From Neoarius graeffei (lineage: Eukaryota; Chordata; Actinopteri; Siluriformes; Ariidae), in assembly GCF_027579695.1 (NCBI RefSeq), contig NC_083574.1, positions 59,289,559 to 59,353,558 on the forward strand: DNA of 64,000 nt, read 5' to 3'. The notes beneath the pieces are model-generated. The model saw nothing but the letters and a program-made list of their open reading frames with translations, searched no databases and was not told the origin of the DNA. Positions 1 through 12,652 of the stretch are shown here, piece after piece. The translations under genes and the position numbers were made by a program. Position 1 is the first letter of the stretch. Each line of letters starts with the position of its first letter.

Positions 1-1440
1 TATACGTTTCATAAATACGTTCAGTTGCTAAACAGGAAGTCGACGTGCGACAGACCTGAAAACGGTATACACGATATAGAACCCCAAGCTGAAGCTCGGT
101 ACCAAATATCAAGCAGCTGTGATTTGGAGTTGCTGAGAAAAGTGATACGAAGATTTTGTAAATCCACGCTATATGTTTCATAAATACGTTCAGTCGGTAA
201 ACAGGAAGTCGACGTGCGACAGACCTGAAAACGGTATACACGGTATAGAACCCCAAGCTGAAACTCGGTACCAAATATCAAGCAGCTGTGATTTGGAGTT
301 GCTGAGAAAAGTGATACGAAGATTTTGTAAATCCACGCTATATGTTTCATAAATACGTTCAGTCGGTAAACAGGAAGTCGACGTGCGACAGACCTGAAAA
401 CGGTATACACGATATAGAACCCCAAGCTGAAACTCGGTACCAAATATCAAGCAGTTGAGATTTGGAGTTGCTGAGAAAAGTGATAAGAAGATTTTGTAAA
501 TCCACGCTATAGGTTTCGTAAATGCGTTCAGTCGGTAAACAGGAAGTCGACGTGCGACAGACCTGAAAACGGTATACACGGTATAGAACCCCAAGCTGAA
601 GCTCGGTACCAAATATCAAGCAGTTGTGACTTGGAGTTGCTGAGAAAAGTGATACGAAGATTTTGTAAATCTACGCTATATATTTCGTAAATACATTCGG
701 TCGGTAAACAGGAAGTTGATGAGCGACAGACCTGAAAACGGTATACACGATATAGAACCCCAAGCTGAAACTCGGTACCAAATATCAAGCAGTTGAGATT
801 TGGAGTTGCTGAGAAAAGTGATAAGAAGATTTTGTAAATCCACGCTATAGGTTTCGTAAATGCGTTCAGTCGGTAAACAGGAAGTCGACGTGCGACAGAC
901 CTGAAAACGGTATACACGGTATAGAACCCCAAGCTGAAGCTCGGTACCAAATATCAAGCAGTTGTGACTTGGAGTTGCTGAGAAAAGTGATACGAAGATT
1001 TTGTAAATCTACGCTATATATTTCGTAAATACATTCGGTCGGTAAACAGGAAGTTGATGAGCGACAGACCTGAAAACGGTATAGAACCCCAAGCTGAAGC
1101 TCGGTACCAAATATCAAGCAGTTGTGATTTGGAGTTGCTGAGAAAAGTGATACGAAGATTTTGTAAATCCACGCTATACGTTTCATAAATACGTTCAGTT
1201 GCTAAACAGGAAGTCGACGTGCGACAGACCTGAAAACGGTATACACGATATAGAACCCCAAGCTGAAGCTCGGTACCAAATATCAAGCAGTTGTGACTTG
1301 GAGTTGCTGAGAAAAGTGATACGAAGATTTTGTAAATCTACGCTATATATTTCGTAAATACATTCGGTTGGTAAACAGGAAGTTGATGAGCGACAGACCT
1401 GAAAACGGTATAGAACCCCAAGCTGAAGCTCGGTACCAAG
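1..1440. repeat. 169-bp tandem satellite in edc4 intron 14
   Basis: Units begin near 1, 170, 339, 508, 677, 846, 1015, 1175 and 1344 and contain the constant core GAAGTCGACGTGCGACAGAC, or GAAGTTGATGAGCG in a second subtype. The unit at 1015 and the last one lack about 9 bases (TACACGATA-like). The array starts outside the window. Long open frames across it on the minus strand are an effect of the repeat and not genes. Confidence 0.95.
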
Positions 1441-1691
1441 TGGCTATGACTTGTGGTTGCTGAGAAAAAGGGTGATTCGGACAGATGGACGGAGGTAAAC
1501 CAGTAGACCCCCCTCCTTTGGAGTGGGGGTATAATGACCCAAATACATAGTAGCCACCCTCATTTACACACACACAGAAAGAGAGCAGAAAAATCATGAA
1601 ACTGAGCTCCACTCGGCTCAGGTATTAGAGAGATTAGTAGTTCGAGCCAGGAGAAAAGTAACAGAACGTGCACATTAATCTGCAGTAATAC
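1441..1691. other. intron 14 sequence between satellite and exon 14
   Basis: The last satellite unit decays into sequence with a short CA run (1565-1575) and a C-rich stretch. Nothing else is recognised. Confidence 0.4.
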
Positions 1692-1786
1692 CAAAGCCGT
1701 CCTGGGAGCCAGAGCATGTAGGCAAAAACAGGGAGGCTGCAGCACCCTGGTTGGGCTGGAACCAGATCTGTACATCCTGAAGGGAC
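1692..1786 (-). CDS. edc4: edc4 exon 14 (last exon in window)
   Basis: The acceptor ATCCCACAG ends at 1787; the donor GTATTA starts at 1691. Encodes [15 protein letters not shown] and onward, corresponding to the LQDVQIRFQPQ block that leads into the serine-rich linker. Leaves in phase 1; the following exons are left of the window, beyond the satellite array. Confidence 0.87.
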
Positions 1787-4700
1787 CTGTGGGATGGAAA
1801 CCAGGCAGAACACAGTCAACATTTTATAACTCAGTATGCAATTAATATTTGTGAATGCATGCTGAAGCCCTGGGTAGAACAGACTCATAAAAAAATTGCA
1901 CAGAAAGTAAGCGCCCAAATCTAAATGGTATCATTTGCATGGCTTTCTGTCGAAATAAAGGCCAATCTAATCAGCTCACTTTGTATGCACACAGTAAAGC
2001 TTGATCTGGATTCCAGATTTCGACTCCAAAGGTCCCTGGCTTCCCTCTGTCGGAAAGAAAAATGGTTTTACTAATATAGCAGGTATAAAAATATCTGATG
2101 CGTTAAATAACATGGAAAGATTTTCTTTTGAGCCTGAAAAGAAATAATCCTTCATACAAAAAGCTTTTAAGCTAGCGAAGCATGACATAATTATAACTTC
2201 GCTGAATCCAGTTAACAGTTGCACTAACATTACGATAAAGTGAGAGGAAACAATGAAAAGAGAGAGAGTGTGAACCTGTGGTCATGCTTTCGCTCTCTTC
2301 GTCTGGAGGGAGGACTTCAGTGTGGCGCAAGCGAGCGTGACTGACATCCTGGACGCCAAAGCTCAGAACAGGGTGAGTGAGCAAGAACTCAGAGACTGCC
2401 ATAAAGCTAGCATGGCCTTTCTCCTGATCTTGAAGGAGCTCCATCACATACAGGACCTGCACAACATACGCAGTCAGAGGGCCGATCGGTAGAGCAGGTC
2501 GTGCTTAAGTCTAGTCTAAATCTAATGTAAATTTAGTAGGAGCAATAACTGGCTGCTACTCAAACGCTAAAAACGCTCACATTCCTAGAATTAAAAACCC
2601 AAGACCAATTTTATCAGCATTTCACTTGTTTTTTTTGCATCATTTTGCTTTATCATTTTGTTATTTCAGTACAGGGATTCCAGGCTATTTGTCAGCTGCT
2701 GTGCACTGCAAAAAATAAAAATCTTAGGAAGTTTATTTGTCTATTTTCAAGTCAAAACATCTAGCCACCCTTATTATAAGACATAATTGCCCAACAAGCA
2801 AAACCTCATTTAGCTAGAAAGGCTAGTTTTTAGACAGTCCATCTTGAAAATCTCGTATGGACCCTTTTCACGTGACGTCACGACAAACGCGGCCGCCATT
2901 TTGGACGTGTACTACCAGTAGTTTACCACAGCCAGCATTGAGGAACGGCAGCAAAGAAAGTGTTTATTTTCAGCAAGACTTCCATCATGCCACTATATAG
3001 TTGTGCACCTGGATGTAGTAACCATCAACAAACAAGGCAAGGGTTATCATTTTATTGGATCCCGGTAGATGCTGACCGACGGAGAAGATGGATAGCGGCA
3101 TACCAGCGCTTGTGCAGTGACCACTTTGTTGGAGGTAAGACGAATAAAATTAGCCAGAAAAGGCATTACATTGCTGTTAACATTCTGTGGCGGCGAGTGT
3201 GTAACCAAATAGGCTAAAATAACCCATTGTAACCTCTTTGTTCTCCTGTAGTAGCTATTCGCTAACGACATTAGCTAGCGTTGTGTTCCTTTGCTGTTGG
3301 TAGACTGTAGGACAGATCAGAGGCAGTGTTCTACAAACAGTGCTTAATTTGAGGGGGAGCAAGCCGGAGCGTGCTCCGGAACCTCGGGCGTTGGCTCCGG
3401 CAGCTATTTACACTGGATCCGGTGATCCGACACCTCTTTTGACTATGTAACAAAAACAAAAAAACAACAACAAATAATTAAATTTAAAAAATGCAAGGAG
3501 AAATTCCAGCGTTATGGACGTGACACTTGAACTCAAAATGGCAACAAATGACCCAGTGCATGTTTTATTGTCTCCCAGTATTTAAACAGGTGTTGCATAT
3601 TTTAAGGCTGTACCATACTGGAGAAGTGATAGAACAAGAACAATTCCCATAGTACATCTAGGGCATGCCAGAAAATGCCAATAAAAGATGCGTTATGGAT
3701 GTGACAGAAAAAGTATCACTTTTCTTGGGTGACTGTACATTTTTATCAAACTCTGTGAAATTGTAAACCTAATGTCGAAATGGAGATATCCATTTGATAG
3801 AGGGGTCCAAGGTGAATATTAAAAAATCTTTGTTTAAAATATTTTGCATTTCATGCAGAGTTTCGGAAGGAAAAGTCAGCGTTATGGATGTGACGAAATT
3901 CCGTTATGGATGTGACGCGTCTGAAATAGACATGGCATATGTTTAGAAAATCAGCAATTTAACCACCATAACCCTTTGAAAAACTCTCTAAATATCAGCT
4001 AAAACTATCAAAGTTCTTAAATAATATTTAGGATGGCTATTGTTTTGCTGTTTTGTGGATTTTAGCATACATTTCTGTGGCTTGTGGCAATAATATAGAA
4101 TTGTACATGATCAAAGTTGATTTTAGCTTGGGGTTTACATTATAAGAAAGAAAGACTGACAGTGACATATTAGGTTGGTTACAAATTGGTTCAACTTATT
4201 CACATCTGTAAAATACAGGCCTAGGTGATATCTCTGGGAGTGGTTTTGATGTATTACATGTTGCTTTATTTTTGCATGGTGAGGTTGACATTTACATGGA
4301 ATTGCCCCAAGTTTATTTAGTGTTAATGTCTGATTTTGATATCTGTCTTGTTGGTGATTTCTCTCATGAAACGACATCCACAAAATATCTGCAGATGAAC
4401 TTAATTTGCAGTGTTATTACAAAACATGCCCAGAAGCGCAGCGCTGCGCCCCCCTCCCCTCTCCTCTCCTCTTTTTTCCCCACTCCGGAGCCGCTCATCC
4501 TCTGCGCTCCGGGACCTCCCACTTTACAAATTAAGCACTGCCTACAAATTAAGCACTGCCTACAAATAAGTGTTCAAAATAAGAGGAACATGTATTTGTC
4601 TCTTAAATCCAGGCCGTTCCCTGTAATCTGTAACAACGGTTGGAGAAAGTAATGGCAAATAGTGAGTGCACAAACCATAGAAGGTAAACTGTACACAGCG

Positions 4701-7700
4701 CCAGGGCAGTGCGATGGTATGTCTACTTTTAGATTGTGTTAGCTTATCAATGAACACACTCGTCACTCGACGAGTTTCGCGTCTTTACGACGGATACTTA
4801 AATGTGTGTTAGGTATTATTGTTGCAGTCTAAGCAGCCATTGTAGCAGCTAGATGAGCGAGAACCGAAAGGGTCTGTGCCATAAACTGTTATTTCTGTAC
4901 GGCGTTGCTAATGTGTCGTTACTGTTATTTCTCCCTCTGCTCGCCCTGGAAATGCCCTACGTCGCTGGATAGCGAAGGTGTTTTCTGCATCTCGCTCCTT
5001 TTTCTTGTATGTTCTCCGTTTGTCGCCTTCCTCGCATTCAAACCAATTCGAGCCGAAGTCCGCTACATGTCCAAAATGGTGGTCGCGTTTACGAAGGTCA
5101 CGTGACTGAAAAGGGTCTAAAGACCCCTTCGCAGTAAACGTCATTCATACGTAAGCGGAAATTGCGCGCGCAGCCTGGACCCAAAAAAGACTCAGAAATG
5201 CCTAGTTGTTGTGTTTTTGGGTGTCAGAATCGTAGCAGTGATGGGGTTAAAATGTTCAGAATTCCAGCAGGATCTCACTCATTCCAAAAAAAAATCGCCG
5301 ACGTCTATGACTACAAGCCATTAAACGTGTAGACTGGGATGAAAGCACCATCAAAAATGCGCGGGTTTGCAGCGCCCACTTCATCATAGGTAAGATCAGG
5401 CTATTTATTAAATCTTTCTTTTTTTTTTATTCTTTCTAGTCTTCGTTTATTGATGTAGCAAAATACTTTGGTAGCGTTTGTCTGATTAGCTGGGTCATAG
5501 TTACACAATGTAATGAATATTGTTAGCATGTTAACTTAGCTTTGCATGCAGTTTTGTTTGTAGGAGAGGTCTCGCTTGACTCAAGCAGTCCAGATTTTGT
5601 GTCATCATTATTTGTGTATGCCGAAAATCACAATTTTAAAGCAAGGATGGAAAGGTAAAATTGTGTGCACTCACTCTAAATGCCAACTTGCGTTGACTGC
5701 TCTAACCTACAGTAGCTCCCGCCCCGTTCAGCTTCATTTCTGCTCTCTGCCTCTCGCTTTTTACGCAGCTCTGATTTCTCTTAGCTGCACTCTTTACACT
5801 ATCATTCCTTTCATGCCATTACCTCCTGCAAATTGCTGTTTAGTGTTGGGATTTGCTGTTGTAGCTAAAGCCACATTGCCATCACATCACTGGCATAATT
5901 TGATTAAAACAAAATGAATATGAATGTCCCATTGTTAATCAAGTTGTACATGCCCGCACATAACAATCATATGCGTCTAAAGACTTGTAGGCACGAAGTT
6001 TTTCGTGGGTGTACACTGAAGTCTGGTCAATAAGGTACGAGTATATATCTGGCCATTGTATACCAGGGAACTTACTAACATCGTCCGTCCACTCTTTAAT
6101 TAAATACGGATCCGGTAGGCGATGTCCACTTGTTAGAGTTAACTTATTTATGTAGCATTCTCGATCTTGTAACGACAATTGTTTTGCATAATCTGACAGC
6201 TCATAATGCCGGTCTATGGGCAGCGCCATTGCTTCTGGGTCCAGGCTGCGCGCGCATCCTGGCAACGGTCGGTTTGTTTACAAACATGCGAAGGGGTCTA
6301 TAGACAAAATGTCTTGAAAAGGTCTTATTTGGAGCACCTTTGAAAATAAAACAAGTTTTTTTTAAAAACAAGTAAGTACATTTTGGACATTTGTCAAATG
6401 CGGTTCATCTTGTTTCAAGAAAAAAAGTATGCTTGTTTTGGGAATAAATGTACTTTACTGAAATCTTTGAATCTTGCATTATATTCAACTCCACCTTACA
6501 GATCCGAAGTTTACTGCGACTGTTTTCTCAGTCATTCAGAGTGAGGTCCTTCTAGATGCTGTACAGACTCTAGACCAGACAAGTGCCTTCAAAAAGGCTA
6601 TGAGTGAGTGGAGGGCGTTTTAGTGAGGTCTTTTTGGAATGCTGTAAGTTCAGTGTTTTTTTTCCTTGTGCGCATTCTGGCTGCCGCTTCTCACCGGAGC
6701 TCTTATTTTATTTCTTTTTCTATTTTTTTTTTTCCTGTGTGTTTGGTGTTTGAGTGTTTTGTCCGCCGGTTGTGGTGTAGCTCCGGACCCAGTTTGGGGC
6801 GTCGGTTCCCTCCAGGCCTTGGTTCACTGTGGGCGATGCCTGCACGCCCAGCTGTGGACTGCAGTGAGCTCGTTGCTCAATTTACATCGTGGTTGTCCAG
6901 CGCTCTGTGCTTTAACGCTTGGCGTGATGTTCCGAGCGATGTTGCTCGGTGGCGTCGCGGCGGCTGTGCAGGCGGTTTGGGACACACCAGCGCTCTGCGT
7001 GGCGGAGCTTCTCTGCTCGCTGTGTGGATCCACGGCGTGGTGTTCGAGCGATGTTGCTGACGGCGTCACGGCAGCGGTGCTGGAGATGTGGGACTTGTTT
7101 TCGTGCGCCTTTTGGTGGGACTGTGGCTGCTACACCACGGGAATTACATCCTGACCCCTACTTGGTGGACTTTTTACTTATTATATTTTTATTTATTTTT
7201 TTTTCTTTTCTTGTCTATAATTGTAAAGCGTCCTTGGGTTTTTTGAAAGGCGCTATATAAATTTAACTTGGTTTGTTTTTTTGTGCCTGATCTTGTAAAC
7301 CCCTCGTACACATGAATAGTCAGTGCCCCCATAGACTTTGGGGTGTCGTGGCTCAGGTGGCTAAGGCACCATACCATAAATCCGGGGACCCGGGTTCGAT
7401 TCCGACCCGAGGTCATTTCCCGATCCCTCCCCGTCTCTCTCTCCTGCTTGTTTCCTGTCTCTACACTGTCCTATCCAATAAAGGTGGAAAAAAAAAAAAA
7501 AGCGCGTAGACTTTTTTTTTGGGTGCCTGAGGTCCTGGGGAAGTGGAATCTTAAGAGATGTTTTAATGTTTGAATGTTGAAATGGGGAAAAAATAAAAAA
7601 TAAACTTGTTGCAATGCTACACGTGTCGTCAACTTGATTCAAGATAGTCTCTGGTCTCATATCTAGAGTATTTTACTAATTACAGATCACAAAAGGAGAA

Positions 7701-10700
7701 TCTTTTAAGCTAGCAATGCTTAGTTGTAGAATTTAACAATCCTAATATTAGTATATTTAACTTAAATTCAGTTTTTACTGCTAAGACTTTGTCATGAATT
7801 TAAGTGAAATACCCTTAAAATGAAATAAATAAAAATGACTTGAATGGCTAAATGTAAGAGGTACGATCTTGTTATAAGAACTATTTTGAGTTAATCAGAT
7901 CTCGCATAATAAGTTCCCCAATCTTATTTTGGAATTATTTCATCTAAAAGCAGGTTAGATTTTTCATCTTGCTTTAAGAAATCTTGCCAAATCAAATTTG
8001 ACGAGTTCCATTGGCAGATTTATTTTTTTTCACCTGATTCAAGCAAATATGCTTTGTTTTAATCTTTTATTTCTTATTTTTGAAAGGCCATTTTTTGCAG
8101 TGTGTTAACACAAGTCTTTTTGCAGAAGTGCGTGAATAATGGATAAGGACAAGGTCAGACCTTTCTCTGCACATCTGTTAAGATGAGGCACTCGGCAGAC
8201 AGGTCCAGACTGGCTTTCAGACTGGGTAGGACATTCGAGTTTGCCGGGTCCGGACTAAACCTGTAAGGCAACATAACGGAGCTAGGTGAGAATATTCATG
8301 ACGTCTGTGCACAAGTCTTGCATTTTATAACAAACGTGTTTTGAAGCATTTTAGGTCTTGTACAAAAACAAAAAAAAGGATTTGGACAGCAATAGGACGA
8401 GCAAATATCTTAAAGTGCCATTCCACCATTGGATGTATTCTTTGGCATAAAATACAATATATTTTATGACAACATGACTAGACAGAGAAATCTTTTAGCT
8501 TCAAAATGATATATCAAAACATAATTTTTTGACAACGACAAGTATATTAATTTTGCGACCAAAGTCACCTACCCTTTTAATTTCTGCGCGGTAGTGAAAC
8601 GTGATGTCATCGGCAGGTTCCCCTTCTTGTGTACCACGTCATGTGTGACGTGGCACAGATTATCAGCAATGGCGGACAGAACGCGATTTCCACTTGTCGA
8701 TTGCTGTGCCGATATTCACCATTGACCGTCTCCTTTGGGCATCACTTGCTATTTTCCTTCGCTTCTTTTCCGAAGCTGACAATCGCGTTCTATCCGCCAT
8801 TGCTGATAATCTGTGCCACGTCACACGTGACGTGGTACACAAGAAGGGGAACCTGCCGATGACATCACGTTTCACTACCGCGCGGAAATTAAAAGGGTAG
8901 GTGACTTTGGTCGCAAAATTAATATACTTGTCGTTGTCAAAAAATTATGTTTGATATATCATTTTGAAGCTAAAAGATTTCTCTGTCTAGTCATGTTGTC
9001 ATAAAATATATTGTATTTTATGCCACAAAAATACATCCAATGGTGGAATGGCACTTTAACCCTTCCTGATCCAAATGAGATCAATACGTTTTGATTTGAA
9101 GATGGGTATATTAGATCAAACACTCGGGTTAAAGGAAAAGAACGCACTTGATCGTCTGTAGACAGGTCCACGAGACCGTGCACCACATCTTCAGCTCCTG
9201 GTTCTGATCTGCTCCTGTGATTAAGAATCGCCAGAAAGGCACTCTACGGGGCACAAGAGAGAACAAATTAGCAACTACAAAACGCAAACCGGAGGATCTC
9301 GGACCTTAATCTCAATCGTAATCCCTGCTTCCGCGTTCAAAATAATTTGCAGTAGCAGGTTTTATTCAGGATTTGCAGGTCCTGCTTGTGAAAGGACCGT
9401 ATGGTTACTCACTCCGGGTCCTGCCTCTTATGGTTGTCACAGAAAAGGAGGCAGGAGAGAGGCCTTCCGTTATGTGGCTGCCACTCATGAAGACATCTGC
9501 AGGTCAAAACAGTTTATTTGAAAAATCGCAAGAGACTGAAGTACAGACTGATCCTTTAGAATGGCAGAAGACATCCACGATACCCAAACAATCCTTACAC
9601 AAGCAACATGAAAAAACAAGGAGCACAATATCCCCTAGTGGCAACTAGGCCATAACTCTGGTCAAATGCGACCGAATTGAACAAAATTACAACATGCGTA
9701 TTAATATAACAACAAAGCATTCTGACAAGTTTCGTGAAATTCCTCCAAAAATTGAGAGAGCAGTTGATTTCAGAAGGCGAGTACCCTTCCCGGAACGGAC
9801 ATTGCCATGACATAATCCCTCTTCGGACCCTTCAGCCAGTGGGAGATAATAAAAATTGTAAGGAAAGTTGATTTCAGAAAGCAAGCACACCTTGATGAAA
9901 TTGCCAAAGTACAAGTTTGTTAATAATTAAAAAGGGCATAACTGGCCAAATTAAACGAAATTTCAATATGCGTATACACTACCATTCAAAAGTTTGGGGT
10001 CACCCAGACAATTTTGTGTTTTCCATGAAAAGTCACACTTTTATTTACCACCATAAGTTGTAAAATGAATAGAAAATATAGTCAAGACATTTTTCTGGCC
10101 ATTTTGAGCATTTAATCGACCCCACAAATGTGATGCTCCAGAAACTCAATCTGCTCAAAGGAAGGTCAGTTTTATAGCTTCTCTAAAGAGCTCAACTGTT
10201 TTCAGCTGTGCTAACATGATTGTACAAGGGTTTTCTAATCATCCATTAGCCTTCTGAGGCAATGAGCAAACACATTGTACCATCAGAACACTGGAGTGAG
10301 AGTTGCTGGAAATGGGCGTTTATACACCTATGGAGATATTGCACCAAAAACCAGACATTTGCAGCTAGAATAGTCATTTACCACATTAGCAATGTATAGA
10401 GTGGATTTCTGATTAGTTTAAAGTGATCTTCATTGAAAAGAACAGTGCTTTTCTTTCAAAAATAAGAAAATTTCAAAGTGACCCCAAACTTTTGAACGGT
10501 AGTGTATGTGTCATATAACAAGGCCTTTTGCCAAGTCTGGTGAAATTCCTCCACAAACTGTGTCAAAGTTATTTAAATCAAGGGTCAAAACTCTAGAAAG
10601 ATTTTTCACCAACAAAATTAAATCACAATATGCGTATTAGCGTCACATAAGGCCTTTTGCCAAGCTTCGAGAAATTTGTCCAAAAATTGTGAGAGGAGTT

Positions 10701-12621
10701 GATGTCAGAAGGCGAGCACACCTTCATGAAGCTGTGAAAGTACAATCAAGGGCCGTAACTCTAGTAAAATGTGACCCAATTTAATTAAATTACAGGATGC
10801 GTAGTACAGACATATAACAAGGCCTTTTGCCAAGTTTGGTGAAATTCCTCCACAAATTGAGAGAGGAGTTGATTCCAGAAGGGAAGGGGGGGGAAAAAAA
10901 AAAAACCTCATGAAATTGTCAAATTATAAATTTTGTTAATCAAGCGCTGTAACTCCGGTAAAATGTGACTGAACTGAACAAAATTGCAATATGCGTACGA
11001 CTGACATATAACAAAGAATCCTGCCAAGTTTCATGAAATTCCTCCAAAAATTGTGAGAGGAGTTGATTTCAGAAGGCGAGTACCCTTCGCGGGACGGATG
11101 GATATCGCCACGACATAATCCCCCTTTCGGCCAGCAGAGGATTTTATTTATAAATAAATAAATAAATAAATAAATAAAGCCCTACAAGCAACGGAAAAAA
11201 CAAATAAAGCCATTCCTGATTTAAAGACGGACAACACCAGCACTACTACCAACACCACAATTAACTAATTAAAACAATATGTCTGCCAAGAAAAACATCA
11301 GTGTGCTCAAAGAGGTATTATGCATACCTTGGTTGGTCCTGTCCTTCAATGTAGATCTGCCAGAATTTGACATAGCCGTCGTGACTGGCTGTGGCGAGGA
11401 CGGTGCCATCTGGAGACAGAGCTCCCTCGCTGATACGCTGTACAAAAGCAGAGCAAGAACAGCATTGTTCTGACATGCATGTTAAAATTCTTATGAAATA
11501 CAGTCAAAGTGTAAAAAAAAAAAAAGTTTGTGAACCCCTTGGAATTTTCTATATTTACGTCGAAAACATGGTCATATCTTCATGCAAGTCACAATAATGA
11601 ACAAAGACAGTCTCCGATCACTAAAAGACACACAGATTTTCAAAGAATGTTTGACCATCTCATTATCTGTAGCCACTTTATCCTGTTCTACAGGGTCGCA
11701 GGCAAGCTGGAGCCTATCCCAGCTGACCACGGGCGAAAGGCGAGGTACACCCTGGACAAGTCGCCAGGTCATCACAGGGCTGACACATAGACACAGACAA
11801 CCATTCACACTCACATTCACACCTACCGTCAATTTAGAGTCACCAGTTAACCTAACCTGCATGTCTTTGGACTGTGGGGGAAACCGGAGCACCCGGAGGA
11901 AACCCACGCGGACACGGGGAGAACATGCAAACTCCATACAGAAAGGCCTTCGCTGGCCCCGGGGCTCGAACCCGGACCTTCTTGCTGTGAGGCGACAGCG
12001 CTAACCACTACACCACCGTGCCGCCCCATGTTTGACCATATTGAATAAAATCATTCAAACTGTGAAACTGAAGGTTGGAAAAAGCAAGCGAACCCTCAGC
12101 TCATGACTTTTTAAAAAGCTCATTGCAGTCAGAATTTAGCACGCCCGGGTTCCATTTCATGAAACGAGTTCAAAGGTGTGGCCTAGAATTACTTTGATTG
12201 ATAAGAACCCCTGAAAAGTTTGAGTTTGAACTTTTGACAAGAAGCGTATCCAGATGGGAATCATGCCTCGCACAAATGAGCTATCTGAAGACCCAAGATC
12301 AAGAATTGTTACCTTGCATAAGGCTGGAAAGGGTTACAAAGTCATCTCAAAGATCAGTCGACCGTCAGGCAAGTTGTCTATAAATGGAGACGATTAGGTA
12401 TCGTGGCTACTCTGCCTAGAAATGGGCGCCCCGCCAAGATGACCCCAATAGCACAACACAAAATCATTAATGAGGTAAAGAAGAACTCTAGAGTGACTGC
12501 GAAAGACTTGAAGAAGTCATTAGAACCAGCTAACATTTCTGTTCATGACTCAACAATACGCAAAACGCTGAACAAGAAAGGAGTCCATGGCAGGACACCA
12601 AGAAGGAAGCCACTGCTGTCA

Positions 12622-12652
<31 letters not shown>

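Larger units (their letters stand above)
5119..6302. mobile_element. second THAP-coding transposon abutting element F (element G)
   Basis: The ends AGACCCCTTCGCA (5119) and TGCGAAGGGGTCT (6302) are inverted. It carries a THAP exon on the plus strand near its left end and a different protein exon on the minus strand near its right end, the two reading inward. It starts within about five bases of the right end of element F. Confidence 0.65.
2704..8102. mobile_element. CACTA/EnSpm-like DNA transposon filling edc4 intron 11
   Basis: The termini CACTGCAAAAAAT at 2704 and its inverse ATTTTTTGCAGTG ending at 8102 form a 13-bp inverted repeat with the CACTG start typical of this superfamily. The flanking triplets (GTG left, TGT right) do not match exactly, so the target duplication is unproven. 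AT-rich subterminal sequence (2720-2850 and 7680-8090) belongs to it. Other elements are inserted inside (2858-5114, 5119-6302, 6620-7268, 7340-7506). Without the element the intron would be only about 305 bp. Confidence 0.7.

Noticed and set aside
21..1286. Six overlapping minus-strand frames of 86-140 codons
   Set aside because: They are produced by the 169-bp satellite; sequence and frame repeat with the units and no codon bias or homology is seen.
5576..5917. 113-codon plus-strand frame with [20 protein letters not shown]
   Set aside because: It lies in the noncoding middle of element G between the THAP exon and the minus-strand exon; hydrophobic but without homology.
6608..7154. Frames of 150-162 codons in GC-rich sequence
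   Set aside because: They lie in a deleted LINE-type repeat and the frame is not kept in the copy at 63095-63680.
11659..12027. tRNA gene at the SINE head
   Set aside because: Boxes A and B are present, but no tRNA cloverleaf can be completed; it is the tRNA-derived head of a SINE.
11572..12029. Frames reading [20 protein letters not shown] and similar, repeated at 17040, 28745, 41434 and 46252
   Set aside because: They are translations of the SINE; they recur with each copy and contain the pol III promoter region.
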